Shown: positions 1 to 6,082, counted from the first letter of the stretch. The stretch is 6,082 nt of DNA from Methylobacterium sp. (GCA_021154065.1 JAJKJG010000127.1:1-6082); one strand, 5' to 3'. The notes: generated from the letters alone by a model not told the origin. Translations and numbers: made by a program.

Positions 1-1
1 G

Positions 2-1153
2 GCGGCGCCGCCCGACCCGGACCTGCCGTCGGTCGACTGCCGGGCCGGCATGGCCTGGCCGGCGTTCGTCGACCTGCACGCGCATATCGACAAGGCGCAT
101 ATCTCGAACCGCGCCCCGAACCCCGACGGTTCCTGGCTCGCCGCCCTCGAGACGGTGAGAGCAGATCGCCTCGCCCGCTGGACCGCGGCCGACGTCGAAC
201 GGCGGATGGATTTCTCGCTGCGCTCCGCCTTCGCCCATGGCACGCGGGCGCTTCGCACGCACATCGACAGCCTGCCGCCGCAGGCCGCGATCTCGTGGCC
301 GGTCTTCGCCCGCATGCGCGAGCGCTGGCGCGGCCGAATCGAGCTGCAGGGATCGGCGCTCGGGCCGGTCGAGATGCTGCTCGGCGAGGACGGGGCGGCG
401 CTTGCCGACCTTGTCGCCGACCATCAGGGCATCCTCGGCTGCGTGCTGAAATCGACGCCGGGTCCGCAGGCCGCCCTCGATCGCGTCTTCGGCCTGGCGC
501 GCGAGCGCGGCATCGAGCTCGATTTCCACGTCGACGAGACCGACGACCCGGGCTCGACGATGCTGCGGCACGTTGCCGAGGCGGCGCTGCGCTGGTCCTA
601 CGAAGGCCGCGTCACCTGCGGCCATTGCTGCTCGCTCGCGGTGCAGGGCGAAGCCGAGGCCGAGGCGACGATGCGCCTCGCGGCGCGTGCCGGGCTGACG
701 ATCGCGAGCCTGCCGATGTGCAACCTCTATCTCCAGGACCGCTCTCCGGGACGGACACCGCGCTGGCGCGGCGTGACGCTCGTCCGGGAACTCGCCGCCG
801 CCGGCGTCAAGGTCGCCTTCGGCAGCGACAATGTCCGCGACCCCTTCTACGCTTATGGCGACTACGACATGCTCGAGGTCTTCCGCGAGGCGGTCCGCAT
901 AGCGCATCTCGATCACCCGTTCGGCGACTCGGCCGCGTCGGTGTCCTGCATCCCCGCCGCGCAGATGCGGCTCGCGGGAGCCGCCGCGATCGAGCCCGGC
1001 GCGAGCGCCGATCTCGTGCTGTTCCGCGCCCGTGATTGGGGCGAGCTGCTCTCGCGACCGCAGGCGGACCGGATCGTGATCAGGTCCGGCAGGCCGATCG
1101 ACACCACCCCGCCCGATTACGCCGAGCTCGACGACCTCGCTCGGCGCGGTTGA
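2..1153 (+). CDS. Cytosine deaminase-like amidohydrolase (CodA-related), 5' end outside window
   Basis: This is a metal-dependent hydrolase of the amidohydrolase superfamily, expected to be a cytosolic TIM barrel that deaminates or hydrolyses a ring or amide substrate. The frame is open to the left edge. The first ATG (position 50) sits inside the conserved barrel-start motif, just before PAFVDLHAHIDKAH, so it is almost certainly internal and the true start lies upstream. Numbered from that Met, visible motifs are HAH 10-12 (metal pair), HVDETDD 160-166 (metal His and catalytic Glu163), GH 191-192, LPMCNLYLQDR 221-231, and GSDNVRDPFYAYG 258-270 with metal ligand Asp260. These match E. coli CodA (427 residues) in order and spacing. 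The residue corresponding to CodA Gln156, which contacts cytosine, appears to be replaced (region LQGSALGPVEM, 99-109), so the substrate is uncertain. The fold is confident; calling it a true cytosine deaminase is not. It lies 68 bases upstream of homospermidine synthase on the same strand. Confidence 0.88.
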   Translation, partial: AAPPDPDLPSVDCRAGMAWPAFVDLHAHIDKAHISNRAPNPDGSWLAALETVRADRLARWTAADVERRMDFSLRSAFAHGTRALRTHIDSLPPQAAISWPVFARMRERWRGRIELQGSALGPVEMLLGEDGAALADLVADHQGILGCVLKSTPGPQAALDRVFGLARERGIELDFHVDETDDPGSTMLRHVAEAALRWSYEGRVTCGHCCSLAVQGEAEAEATMRLAARAGLTIASLPMCNLYLQDRSPGRTPRWRGVTLVRELAAAGVKVAFGSDNVRDPFYAYGDYDMLEVFREAVRIAHLDHPFGDSAASVSCIPAAQMRLAGAAAIEPGASADLVLFRARDWGELLSRPQADRIVIRSGRPIDTTPPDYAELDDLARRG

Positions 1154-1176
1154 CCTGCGCCGGCCCTGAACTATTC
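1149..1176 (+). promoter_or_regulatory. Possible housekeeping-sigma promoter for homospermidine synthase
   Basis: GTTGAC at 1149-1154 and CTATTC at 1171-1176, separated by 16 bases, resemble the alphaproteobacterial promoter pattern CTTGAC-N17-CTATAT. The -35 element overlaps the stop codon of the upstream deaminase gene. Transcription would start near 1183, about 40 bases before the GTG start of the next gene. The -10 match is only partial, and read-through from the deaminase gene is equally possible. Confidence 0.3.
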
Positions 1177-1210
1177 AGCCGGGGCGTCGTTCGCTGCGGG
1201 TGGCGCCGAT

Positions 1211-1216
1211 AGGAGG
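1211..1216 (+). promoter_or_regulatory. Strong ribosome binding site fixing a GTG start
   Basis: AGGAGG at 1211-1216 is a full Shine-Dalgarno match ending 5 bases before the GTG at 1222. It decides the start of the homospermidine synthase gene. No in-frame ATG is needed, and the first internal Met lies well inside the nucleotide-binding region. Confidence 0.85.
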
Positions 1217-1221
1217 TTCGC

Positions 1222-2652
1222 GTGACGACAACCTGGGCCCGCCACGGCCGCATCGGCGGTCCGATCGTGATGATCGGCTTCGGCTCGATCGGCAAGGGCA
1301 CCTTGCCGCTGATCGAGCGGCATTTCGAATACGACAAGAGCCGTTTCGTCGTCATCGACCCGTCGGACAAGGACCGGCATCTCCTCGACGAGCGCGGCAT
1401 CCGCTTCGTCAAGGCGGCGCTGACGCGCGACAACTACCGCGAGATCCTGGCGCCGCTGTTGACCGCCGGCGGCGGGCAGGGGTTCTGCGTCAACCTCTCG
1501 GTCGACACCTCCTCGGTCGACATCATGGAGCTCGCGCGCCAGAACGGCGCGCTCTACATCGACACCGTGAACGAGCCTTGGGCTGGCTTCTACTTCGACG
1601 CCTCGAAGGGGCCGGGTGCGCGCACCAACTACGTGCTGCGCGAGGAGACGCTTAGCGTCCGGGCGCGCAGCCCCGGCGGCCCGACCGCCGTCTCCTGCTG
1701 CGGCGCCAATCCCGGCATGGTGTCGTGGTTCGTCAAGCAGGCGCTGCTCGATCTCGCCCGCGATCTCGCGATCGCGGCCGGCGAACCGGCAACGCAGCAG
1801 GACTGGGCGCGCCTCATGCAGCGGGTCGGCGTCAAGGGCATCCACATCGCCGAGCGCGATACCCAGCGCGCCAGCTCCGAGAAGCCGATGCAGGTCTTCG
1901 TCAACACCTGGTCGGTCGAGGGCTTCGTCTCGGAGGGCATGCAGCCGGCCGAGCTCGGCTGGGGCACGCACGAGCGCTGGCTCCCCGAGCGCGCCGGCCG
2001 GCAGGGCAAGGACAGCCTCGCGATCTATCTCAACCAGCCTGGCGCCAACACGCGCGTGCGGAGCTGGTGCCCGACGCCCGGCCCGCAATACGGCTTCCTC
2101 GTCACGCACAATGAATCGATCTCGATCCCGGACTTCTTCACGGTGCGCGAGGGCGACAGGGTGGCGTACCGCCCGACCTGCCACTACGCCTACCACCCGT
2201 GCAACGAGGCGGTGCTGTCGCTGCACGAGATGTTCGGCCAGGGGGGCCGGGTGCAGGAGCGCCACCACATCCTGACCGAGGACGAGATCGTCGACGGCAT
2301 CGACGAGCTCGGCGTGCTGCTCTACGGCCACGGCCGGAACGCCTATTGGTACGGCTCGCAGCTCTCGATCGAGGAGACGCGGCGCATCGCGCCCTACCAG
2401 AACGCGACCGGCCTGCAGGTGACCTCGGCGGTGCTCGCCGGCATGGTCTGGGCGCTCGAGAACCCGATGGCCGGCATCGTCGAGGCGGACGAGATCGACT
2501 TCCGCCGCTGCCTCGAAGTGCAGCGGCCCTATCTCGGGCCGGTCACCGGCGTCTACACCGACTGGACGCCGCTCGAAGGCCGCCCGGGCTTCTTCGCCGA
2601 GGACATCGACACGTCCGACCCCTGGCAGTTCCGCAATGTGCTGGTGCGGTAA
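1222..2652 (+). CDS. hss: Homospermidine synthase (EC 2.5.1.44)
   Basis: This cytosolic NAD-dependent enzyme transfers an aminobutyl group to putrescine to form the polyamine homospermidine. The 476-residue product is nearly the same length as the Blastochloris viridis enzyme (about 477) and, from memory, is collinear with it throughout. The N-terminal Rossmann motif is GFGSIGKG (19-26), followed by VVIDPSD (43-49). The conserved stretches NLSVDTSS (91-98), SCCGANPGMVSWF (158-170), IHIAERDTQRAS (207-218), VNTWSVEGFVSEG (227-239), VTHNES (294-299) and TCHYAYHPCN (319-328) are all present. Residues corresponding to the described active site of the B. viridis enzyme, including the substrate-binding Trp (Trp230 here), Glu238, His296, Glu298, Asp95 and Asn163, are intact, so it should be active. 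The start is GTG, supported by AGGAGG at 1211-1216. The gene may share a transcript with the deaminase upstream or use its own promoter. Its stop lies 8 bases from the stop of the convergent DUF2937 gene. Confidence 0.97.
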   Translation: MTTTWARHGRIGGPIVMIGFGSIGKGTLPLIERHFEYDKSRFVVIDPSDKDRHLLDERGIRFVKAALTRDNYREILAPLLTAGGGQGFCVNLSVDTSSVDIMELARQNGALYIDTVNEPWAGFYFDASKGPGARTNYVLREETLSVRARSPGGPTAVSCCGANPGMVSWFVKQALLDLARDLAIAAGEPATQQDWARLMQRVGVKGIHIAERDTQRASSEKPMQVFVNTWSVEGFVSEGMQPAELGWGTHERWLPERAGRQGKDSLAIYLNQPGANTRVRSWCPTPGPQYGFLVTHNESISIPDFFTVREGDRVAYRPTCHYAYHPCNEAVLSLHEMFGQGGRVQERHHILTEDEIVDGIDELGVLLYGHGRNAYWYGSQLSIEETRRIAPYQNATGLQVTSAVLAGMVWALENPMAGIVEADEIDFRRCLEVQRPYLGPVTGVYTDWTPLEGRPGFFAEDIDTSDPWQFRNVLVR

Positions 2653-2660
2653 GGCGAGCC

Positions 2661-3176
2661 TCAGGCGGCGCGCATCCGTGGTCGCCGTATGAACGCGCGG
2701 CGCAGCGGCAGGCCGACGAGGCGCGACAGCCCGTAGCCGAGGAGAAAGCCGATCGCCGCTGTGACGAAGCCTTCCTGGGTCGTCGGCACCGCCGGCTCGA
2801 AGTCGCGATAGGCGGCGCGGGCGAGGTCGGTGTCGCCCTCGCGCAGGAGGAGACCGAGCCGCGCGAACGGACCGGCCTCGGCGAAGGCCTGACGCTGTCC
2901 TTCGAGGCGGTCGCGACGCTCGATGTTCGCACGCATCGCGGCGCCCTGCAGGCTCGTCAGGCGATCGGGGTTCTGCCGCAGCTGGTCGATCGCGCTGTCC
3001 CGCTCCTGCCCGGTCGCGCGCGCGTCCTCGTCGAAGCGCGCCACGACGCGGTTGAGCTCGTCGATCGCCCCGCCGAGGCGCTGGCGGTATTGCTGCCCGA
3101 ACTCCGGCGCCTGTGAGGCGACAACGCCGCCGAGGAGCCCGAAGGCGAGACCCACCGTGCGGGCGATGCGGGGCAA
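2661..3176 (-). CDS. DUF2937-type small membrane protein
   Basis: Function is unknown. The product is a short inner-membrane protein with a hydrophobic segment at each end (about residues 5-21 and 136-153, numbered from the TTG at 3176). The charged middle, rich in Arg, Glu and Gln, looks helical and possibly coiled-coil. The signature right after the first segment, QAPEFGQQYRQRLGGAIDEL (22-41), is what I recall of the DUF2937 family. The C-terminus is basic (RRAFIRRPRMR), consistent with a cytoplasmic end. I prefer the TTG at 3176 (171 residues) because an AAGAGG box lies 7 bases upstream. A longer TTG start at 3212 (183 residues) would overlap the upstream gene by 11 bases and has a poorly placed ribosome binding site. 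It is the last gene of the minus-strand block and shows no clear terminator. Confidence 0.82.
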   Translation of the reverse strand: MPRIARTVGLAFGLLGGVVASQAPEFGQQYRQRLGGAIDELNRVVARFDEDARATGQERDSAIDQLRQNPDRLTSLQGAAMRANIERRDRLEGQRQAFAEAGPFARLGLLLREGDTDLARAAYRDFEPAVPTTQEGFVTAAIGFLLGYGLSRLVGLPLRRAFIRRPRMRAA

Positions 3177-3201
3177 GGGCCGTCCTCTTCTCTCGTCCTC
3201 G

Positions 3202-3471
3202 TCAGGGGACAAGAGCCTCGCGCACCTCTTGTTCCGTCACCTCGGCCACCGCCTTCGCGAGCTTGCAGGCGCGCGTCTTTTGCCCCGGCTCCATGACGAG
3301 GATCACGGTTTCGGTGCCCGGACACGACGGATCGGTGCAGACGATCTCGTTCACCGTGAAGGCCGAGCCGGCGGCAATGCCTGGCGCCGCGCTCGCCCAA
3401 CGCTTGACGCGCTCGATCGCGTCCGGCTGCGGCGCCGCCTCGCGGCTGCTGCGGAAGAGCCCGAAGCGCAC
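3202..3471 (-). CDS. Small conserved-looking protein with CxxxxC motif, function unknown
   Basis: I do not recognise a characterised family, though similar short proteins seem familiar from alphaproteobacterial genomes. The 89-residue product has a basic start (RFGLFRSSR), a helical stretch with IERVKRWAS (19-27), and a core FTVNEIVCTDPSCPGTETVI (38-57). It ends with an acidic helix containing EVTEQEVREAL. Cysteines at 45, 50 and 69 and acidic residues around them could bind a metal, but this is inference. There is no signal peptide or membrane segment, so it is probably cytosolic. The chosen start is the GTG at 3471, just after the WD40 stop at 3477. The frame stays open further upstream, but that part translates to low-complexity Arg/Gly/Ala sequence that is only the antisense-free shadow of the WD40 gene in another frame. 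There is no good Shine-Dalgarno box, so translational coupling to the WD40 gene is likely. Confidence 0.75.
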   Translation of the reverse strand: MRFGLFRSSREAAPQPDAIERVKRWASAAPGIAAGSAFTVNEIVCTDPSCPGTETVILVMEPGQKTRACKLAKAVAEVTEQEVREALVP

Positions 3472-3476
3472 GAGGG

Positions 3477-4484
3477 TCAGCCCGGAAGCCTCAGGACGCC
3501 GGCCTGCCCGTCCGCGGCGCCGAAGGCGAGGCGTTGCCCGGCGCCGTCCCAGGCGAGCGCCGTCACGCCGCTTCCGGGAGCCGTTCGCCGCACGAGGAGC
3601 TCGGAGGCGTCGGTCAGGCGCACGAGCAGGATCATGCCGTCCTCGTAGCCGATCGCGAGCGCGTAGGCCTTGGGATGGAACGCGACGCGGGTGACCTTCG
3701 CCGGCCGGGCGCCGCATTCGCGCGGCGCCTTGCCCATCGGCCCCTCCTTCGATTCGAACGGCCAGACGATCGCCGCGTCGGCGCCGGAGGTCGCCAGCCA
3801 ATGGCCGTCATGCGACCACGACCAGGAGCGCGTCTTCGCCGGGTAGCCGGACATGCGCATGTGGCCCTTGTCCGGCTGCAGGCGCCAGCCGTGCAGCGAG
3901 TTCTCCTGCATCGAGGTGACGAGGAAGCGCGCGTCCGGCGACCACGTGACGTCGAGATGCGAGCCCTTCCATTCGAGCGGCTCGGGCTTGGCATCGAGGT
4001 TCGGGAACCACAGCGTCGCGCCGTTGTAGTGGCTCATCGCGAGCCGGTAGCCCTTCGGCGCGAAGGCGAGGCCGCGCACGGAGGAAGGCGCCTGATAGGT
4101 CTTCTCCCGGCCCTTGTCGTCGCGCGCGGTCACGTTCTTGCCGGCGCTCCAGGCGATGCCGCCGCCCTGGTGGAGCGCCAGCGCGTCGATCCAGGCACCG
4201 CCGGTCGCGGCGAGCTCGCGCGTCGAGCCGTCGCGGCCGGTCACGGCGACGCGGCCGTCGTCGCCGCCGGTGACGAGCCGCTCGCCGTCGCCGGCCGCGG
4301 CGAGGATCGCGCCGTCCGGATGCGCCGCGACCCGGTGCGTCGCGCCGTCCTTCGCCAGCACTACGGCGCCGTCGCCGAGCGCGAACGCCACGGTGTCGCC
4401 GAGCCAAGCCGCGGCCGTGACATGCGCGCCGGCGTCGAGCGGTGCGACGTTGTCGGTGAGAGAGGGGGCAAGTTCGGTCTGCAT
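3477..4484 (-). CDS. WD40-repeat beta-propeller protein
   Basis: This is a 335-residue protein made almost wholly of WD40-like repeats, a scaffold fold for protein-protein contacts rather than an enzyme. About eight repeat units can be picked out (approximately 22-45, 54-83, 96-125, 134-162, 175-203, 217-243, 262-290 and 305-333). They show the typical pattern of hydrophobic strand, P/H-D-G turn and strand, for example VTWSPDARFLVTS (179-191), WSWSHDGHWLATSGAD (221-236) and VAFHPKAYALAIGYEDG (267-283). Whether it closes as seven or eight blades cannot be told by eye. No signal peptide or membrane segment is visible, so it is probably cytosolic. The start is the ATG at 4484, which lacks a clear ribosome binding site. 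It is preceded by a GC hairpin and the COG0523 GTPase gene 48 bases upstream. The next gene starts 5 bases after its stop. Its partner is unknown; gene order suggests the GTPase as a candidate. Confidence 0.88.
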   Translation of the reverse strand: MQTELAPSLTDNVAPLDAGAHVTAAAWLGDTVAFALGDGAVVLAKDGATHRVAAHPDGAILAAAGDGERLVTGGDDGRVAVTGRDGSTRELAATGGAWIDALALHQGGGIAWSAGKNVTARDDKGREKTYQAPSSVRGLAFAPKGYRLAMSHYNGATLWFPNLDAKPEPLEWKGSHLDVTWSPDARFLVTSMQENSLHGWRLQPDKGHMRMSGYPAKTRSWSWSHDGHWLATSGADAAIVWPFESKEGPMGKAPRECGARPAKVTRVAFHPKAYALAIGYEDGMILLVRLTDASELLVRRTAPGSGVTALAWDGAGQRLAFGAADGQAGVLRLPG

Positions 4485-4498
4485 GGCTGCTGTTTATC

Positions 4499-4524
4499 CC
4501 CTCTCCCCGCCTGCGGGGAGAGGG
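4499..4524. repeat. Perfect 11-bp GC-rich inverted repeat (hairpin) in intergenic gap
   Basis: The arms CCCTCTCCCCG (4499-4509) and CGGGGAGAGGG (4514-4524) are exact reverse complements around a 4-base loop CCTG. The element fills most of the 48-base gap between the GTPase and WD40 genes. On the minus strand no T-run follows it, so it is not a classic intrinsic terminator. It could partly block transcription, protect a 3' end, or hide the WD40 ribosome binding region. The sequence resembles short palindromes dispersed in many alphaproteobacterial genomes, an impression I could not test here. Confidence 0.8.
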
Positions 4525-4532
4525 CTATGATT

Positions 4533-5495
4533 TCACGCGGCCGTGCTCAAAAAGCCTGCCCGGATCGCGTCCTCGTCGAGGTTGCGGCCGATGAAGACGA
4601 CGCGGGACTGGCGCGTCTCGCCGTCCTTCCATGTGCCCTGCAGGTCGCCGTCGAGGATCATGTGCACGCCTTGGAAGACGAAGCGCTTCGGCTCGCCCGG
4701 GAAGGCGACGATGCCCTTGCAGCGCAGGATGTTCGGCCCCTCGCGCTGGGTCAGGTCCGAGATCCAGGGCATGAACTTGTCGGGATCGACCGCGCCGGGA
4801 TGGCGCACCGAGACCGACTGCATGTCCTCGTCGTGATGGTGGTGATGGCCCTCTTCGAGGAAGTCGGGCGCGAGCTCGATGATGCGGTCGAGGTCGAAGG
4901 CGTTGCGGTTCAGCACCTCGGCGATCGGCACCTGGCAGTTCTTGGCGCGGTGGATGCGCGCATAGGGGTTGATGGCCCGGATGCGTTCTTCGACCGCCTC
5001 CAGCTCGTCTGCGCTCACGAGGTCGATCTTGTTGAGGATGATGACGTCGGCGAAGGCGATCTGGTTCTTGGCCTCAGGCGCGTCCTTCAGCCGGTCGGTG
5101 AGCCACTTCGCGTCGGCGACGGTCACGACGGCGTCGAGCTTCGCCGCGTCCGAGACGTCCTGGTCGACGAAGAAGGTCTGCGCGACCGGCGCCGGGTCGG
5201 CGAGGCCCGTCGTCTCGACGATGATGGCGTCGAACTTGCCCTTGCGCTTCATCAGCCCGTCCATGATGCGGATGAGGTCGCCGCGGACGGTGCAGCAGAT
5301 GCAGCCGTTGTTCATCTCGAACACTTCCTCGTCGGCGCCGACGACGAGGTCGTTGTCGATGCCGATCTCGCCGAACTCGTTGACGATGACGGCGTAGCGC
5401 TTGCCGTGCGGCTCGGTCAGGATGCGGTTCAGAAGCGTGGTCTTGCCGGCGCCGAGATAGCCGGTGAGGACGGTGACGGGGATCTTTTCGGGCAT
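4533..5495 (-). CDS. COG0523 / CobW-type G3E GTPase, probable zinc metallochaperone
   Basis: This is a cytosolic P-loop GTPase of the G3E family, which uses GTP hydrolysis to deliver metals to client proteins. Of 320 residues, the N-terminal GTPase domain carries Walker [10 protein letters not shown] (12-20), NEFGEIGID (39-47), the family metal-binding motif CICC (65-68), ETTGLADP (94-101) and the guanine-specificity motif NKID (155-158). A linker with five histidines then acids (HHHHHDED, 217-224) is a likely extra metal site, and a CobW C-terminal domain follows (about 227-316, with ILRCKG at 256-261). Length and motif order are normal and all key residues are intact. It lies next to a ZnuA-like binding-protein gene and not among cobalamin genes. 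A zinc role is therefore more likely than the B12-linked role of CobW, but this is inference. The ATG at 5495 has no obvious Shine-Dalgarno box, yet the motif spacing from it fits the family. Confidence 0.95.
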   Translation of the reverse strand: MPEKIPVTVLTGYLGAGKTTLLNRILTEPHGKRYAVIVNEFGEIGIDNDLVVGADEEVFEMNNGCICCTVRGDLIRIMDGLMKRKGKFDAIIVETTGLADPAPVAQTFFVDQDVSDAAKLDAVVTVADAKWLTDRLKDAPEAKNQIAFADVIILNKIDLVSADELEAVEERIRAINPYARIHRAKNCQVPIAEVLNRNAFDLDRIIELAPDFLEEGHHHHHDEDMQSVSVRHPGAVDPDKFMPWISDLTQREGPNILRCKGIVAFPGEPKRFVFQGVHMILDGDLQGTWKDGETRQSRVVFIGRNLDEDAIRAGFLSTAA

Positions 5496-5520
5496 GGGGA
5501 CTCGGAGTGATAGGTGAGTG

Positions 5521-5565
5521 GTCAGTCGTCAGTCGCCAAGCTCACGACTGACGATTCACGACTGG
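5521..5565. repeat. Cluster of short inverted and direct repeats between binding-protein and GTPase genes
   Basis: TCGTCAGTCG (5526-5535) and CGACTGACGA (5545-5554) form a perfect 10-bp inverted repeat with a 9-base loop. The 9-mer TCACGACTG occurs twice in direct orientation (5542-5550 and 5556-5564), and CAGTCG occurs twice on the left side. On the minus strand the hairpin follows the stop of the binding-protein gene. It may therefore mark its 3' end, although no T-run follows. It could equally be a degenerate dispersed repeat or a regulator site. Confidence 0.65.
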
Positions 5566-5571
5566 CTGCCG

Positions 5572-6082
5572 TCACGACGACAGCGCCGCGCTGAGCGCCC
5601 TTATATTGTGGCGCATCATGTCGATGTAAGTCCCCGCCGGGCCATCGGGGCCGGACAGCGCGTCGGAATAGAGCCTGCCGCCTAGCCTGGCGCCGCTCTC
5701 CTTGGCGATGCGCTCAACGAGGCGCGGATCGGACACGTTCTCGAGGAAGACCGCCGGGATCTTGTCGCGCCGGATCTGCTGGATGATCCGCCCGACGTCC
5801 TTCGCCGACGCCTCGGCCTCCGTCGACACCCCCTGCGGCGCGATGAAGGCGAGCCCATAGGCCTTCCGGAAATAGCCGAAGGCGTCGTGCGAGGTGATGA
5901 TCTTGCGGCGGTCGCGCGGGATGCGCTCGACCGCTTCCCTGACCTCCCTGTCGAGCTCGTCGAGCTTGGCGAGATAGGCCGTGGCGTTCGCCTCGTAGGC
6001 GGCCTTCCCGGCGGGGTCAGCAGCGGTGAGCCCATCGCGGATGTTCACCACGTAGAGCTTGACGTTTGCGACGCTCTGCCAA
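5572..6082 (-). CDS. Zinc/manganese ABC transporter substrate-binding protein (ZnuA/TroA-like), 5' end outside window
   Basis: This is the C-terminal half (169 residues visible) of a cluster-9 periplasmic metal-binding protein, which captures Zn2+ or Mn2+ for an ABC importer. The frame stays open to the right edge. Reading back from the GTG at 6051 continues with WQSVANVKLYV, the family segment that normally follows the DPHAW metal motif, so that GTG is internal and the start lies beyond the window. Visible motifs are TSHDAFGYF with a probable third His ligand, QGVSTEAEAS with a probable ligand-region Glu, FLENVSDPRL, and the C-terminal LYSDALSGPDGPAGTYIDMMRHN with a probable Asp ligand. The signal peptide and the first two His ligands are not in view. 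I cannot settle zinc versus manganese from this half. Permease and ATPase genes would be expected nearby but are not in this window. The COG0523 GTPase gene follows 76 bases downstream on the same strand. Confidence 0.93.
   Translation of the reverse strand, partial: WQSVANVKLYVVNIRDGLTAADPAGKAAYEANATAYLAKLDELDREVREAVERIPRDRRKIITSHDAFGYFRKAYGLAFIAPQGVSTEAEASAKDVGRIIQQIRRDKIPAVFLENVSDPRLVERIAKESGARLGGRLYSDALSGPDGPAGTYIDMMRHNIRALSAALSS

Noticed and set aside
50..1153. Treating the ATG at 50 as the true start of the deaminase
   Set aside because: It falls directly before the HxH metal motif. In this family about 50-60 residues normally precede that motif, and the frame is open to the left edge.
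1171..2331. A 386-codon open frame on the minus strand opposite homospermidine synthase
   Set aside because: The opposite strand encodes a protein matching a known enzyme along its full length. The antisense translation is low-complexity Arg/Ala/Val/Asp sequence, typical of a shadow frame.
2199..3116. A 305-codon plus-strand frame crossing the convergent gene junction
   Set aside because: It overlaps the 3' end of homospermidine synthase in another frame and runs antisense to the DUF2937 gene. Its composition is shadow-like and no motif is present.
3472..3801. Upstream extension of the 89-residue gene to 199 residues
   Set aside because: The extra 110 residues lie inside the WD40 gene in another frame and are Arg/Gly/Ala-rich without structure. 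Convincing protein sequence begins only at about 3471.
4499..4524. Classic intrinsic terminator for the GTPase gene
   Set aside because: The stem is strong but no run of T follows on the minus strand (the next bases are GATAAACAGC), so I list it as an inverted repeat only.
3534..5510. A 658-codon open frame on the plus strand opposite the WD40 and GTPase genes
   Set aside because: It spans two well-supported minus-strand genes and their intergenic hairpin. Its translation is rich in Arg, Ala, Val, Asp and Glu with no recognisable domain. In GC-rich DNA such long antisense frames are expected by codon bias.
5572..6051. Treating the GTG at 6051 as the true start of the metal-binding protein
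   Set aside because: The frame continues upstream to the window edge with family-typical sequence (WQSVANVKLYV). A 159-residue form would lack the signal peptide and the whole N-terminal lobe.

Overview
This is a GC-rich window (roughly two thirds G+C by eye) with tightly packed bacterial genes. The protein content points to an alphaproteobacterium, most likely of the order Hyphomicrobiales (Rhizobiales). The homospermidine synthase closely resembles, from memory, the Blastochloris viridis enzyme, and the metal-binding protein and G3E GTPase also look like Hyphomicrobiales versions. I cannot name a genus from the sequence.

Layout. The left part (1-2652) reads on the plus strand. It holds a cytosine-deaminase-like amidohydrolase whose 5' end lies outside the window, a 68-base gap with a possible promoter and a strong ribosome binding site, and a complete homospermidine synthase gene. 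The right part (2661-6082) reads entirely on the minus strand. In transcription order it holds the C-terminal half of a zinc/manganese ABC-transporter substrate-binding protein (5' end beyond the right edge), a COG0523/CobW-type G3E GTPase, a WD40 beta-propeller protein, an 89-residue cysteine-containing protein of unknown function, and a small DUF2937-type membrane protein. The two blocks converge at about 2652-2661 with only 8 bases between stop codons. There are no RNA genes, CRISPR arrays, insertion sequences or gene-free stretches above 300 bases.

How the genes may work together. Homospermidine synthase makes the polyamine homospermidine. The deaminase upstream may share its transcript, but no pathway link is evident. 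On the minus strand, a ZnuA-like binding protein beside a COG0523 GTPase with a CxCC motif and a five-histidine stretch fits metal (probably zinc) uptake and allocation. The WD40 protein, the small Cys protein and the DUF2937 protein follow on the same strand with short gaps or overlaps. They are candidate accessory members of that module, but this is inferred from gene order only. Two intergenic inverted repeats lie in this block: a perfect 11-bp GC hairpin between the GTPase and WD40 genes, and a cluster of CGACTGACGA-type repeats between the GTPase and the binding-protein gene. No AT-rich Zur-type operator is visible between those genes.
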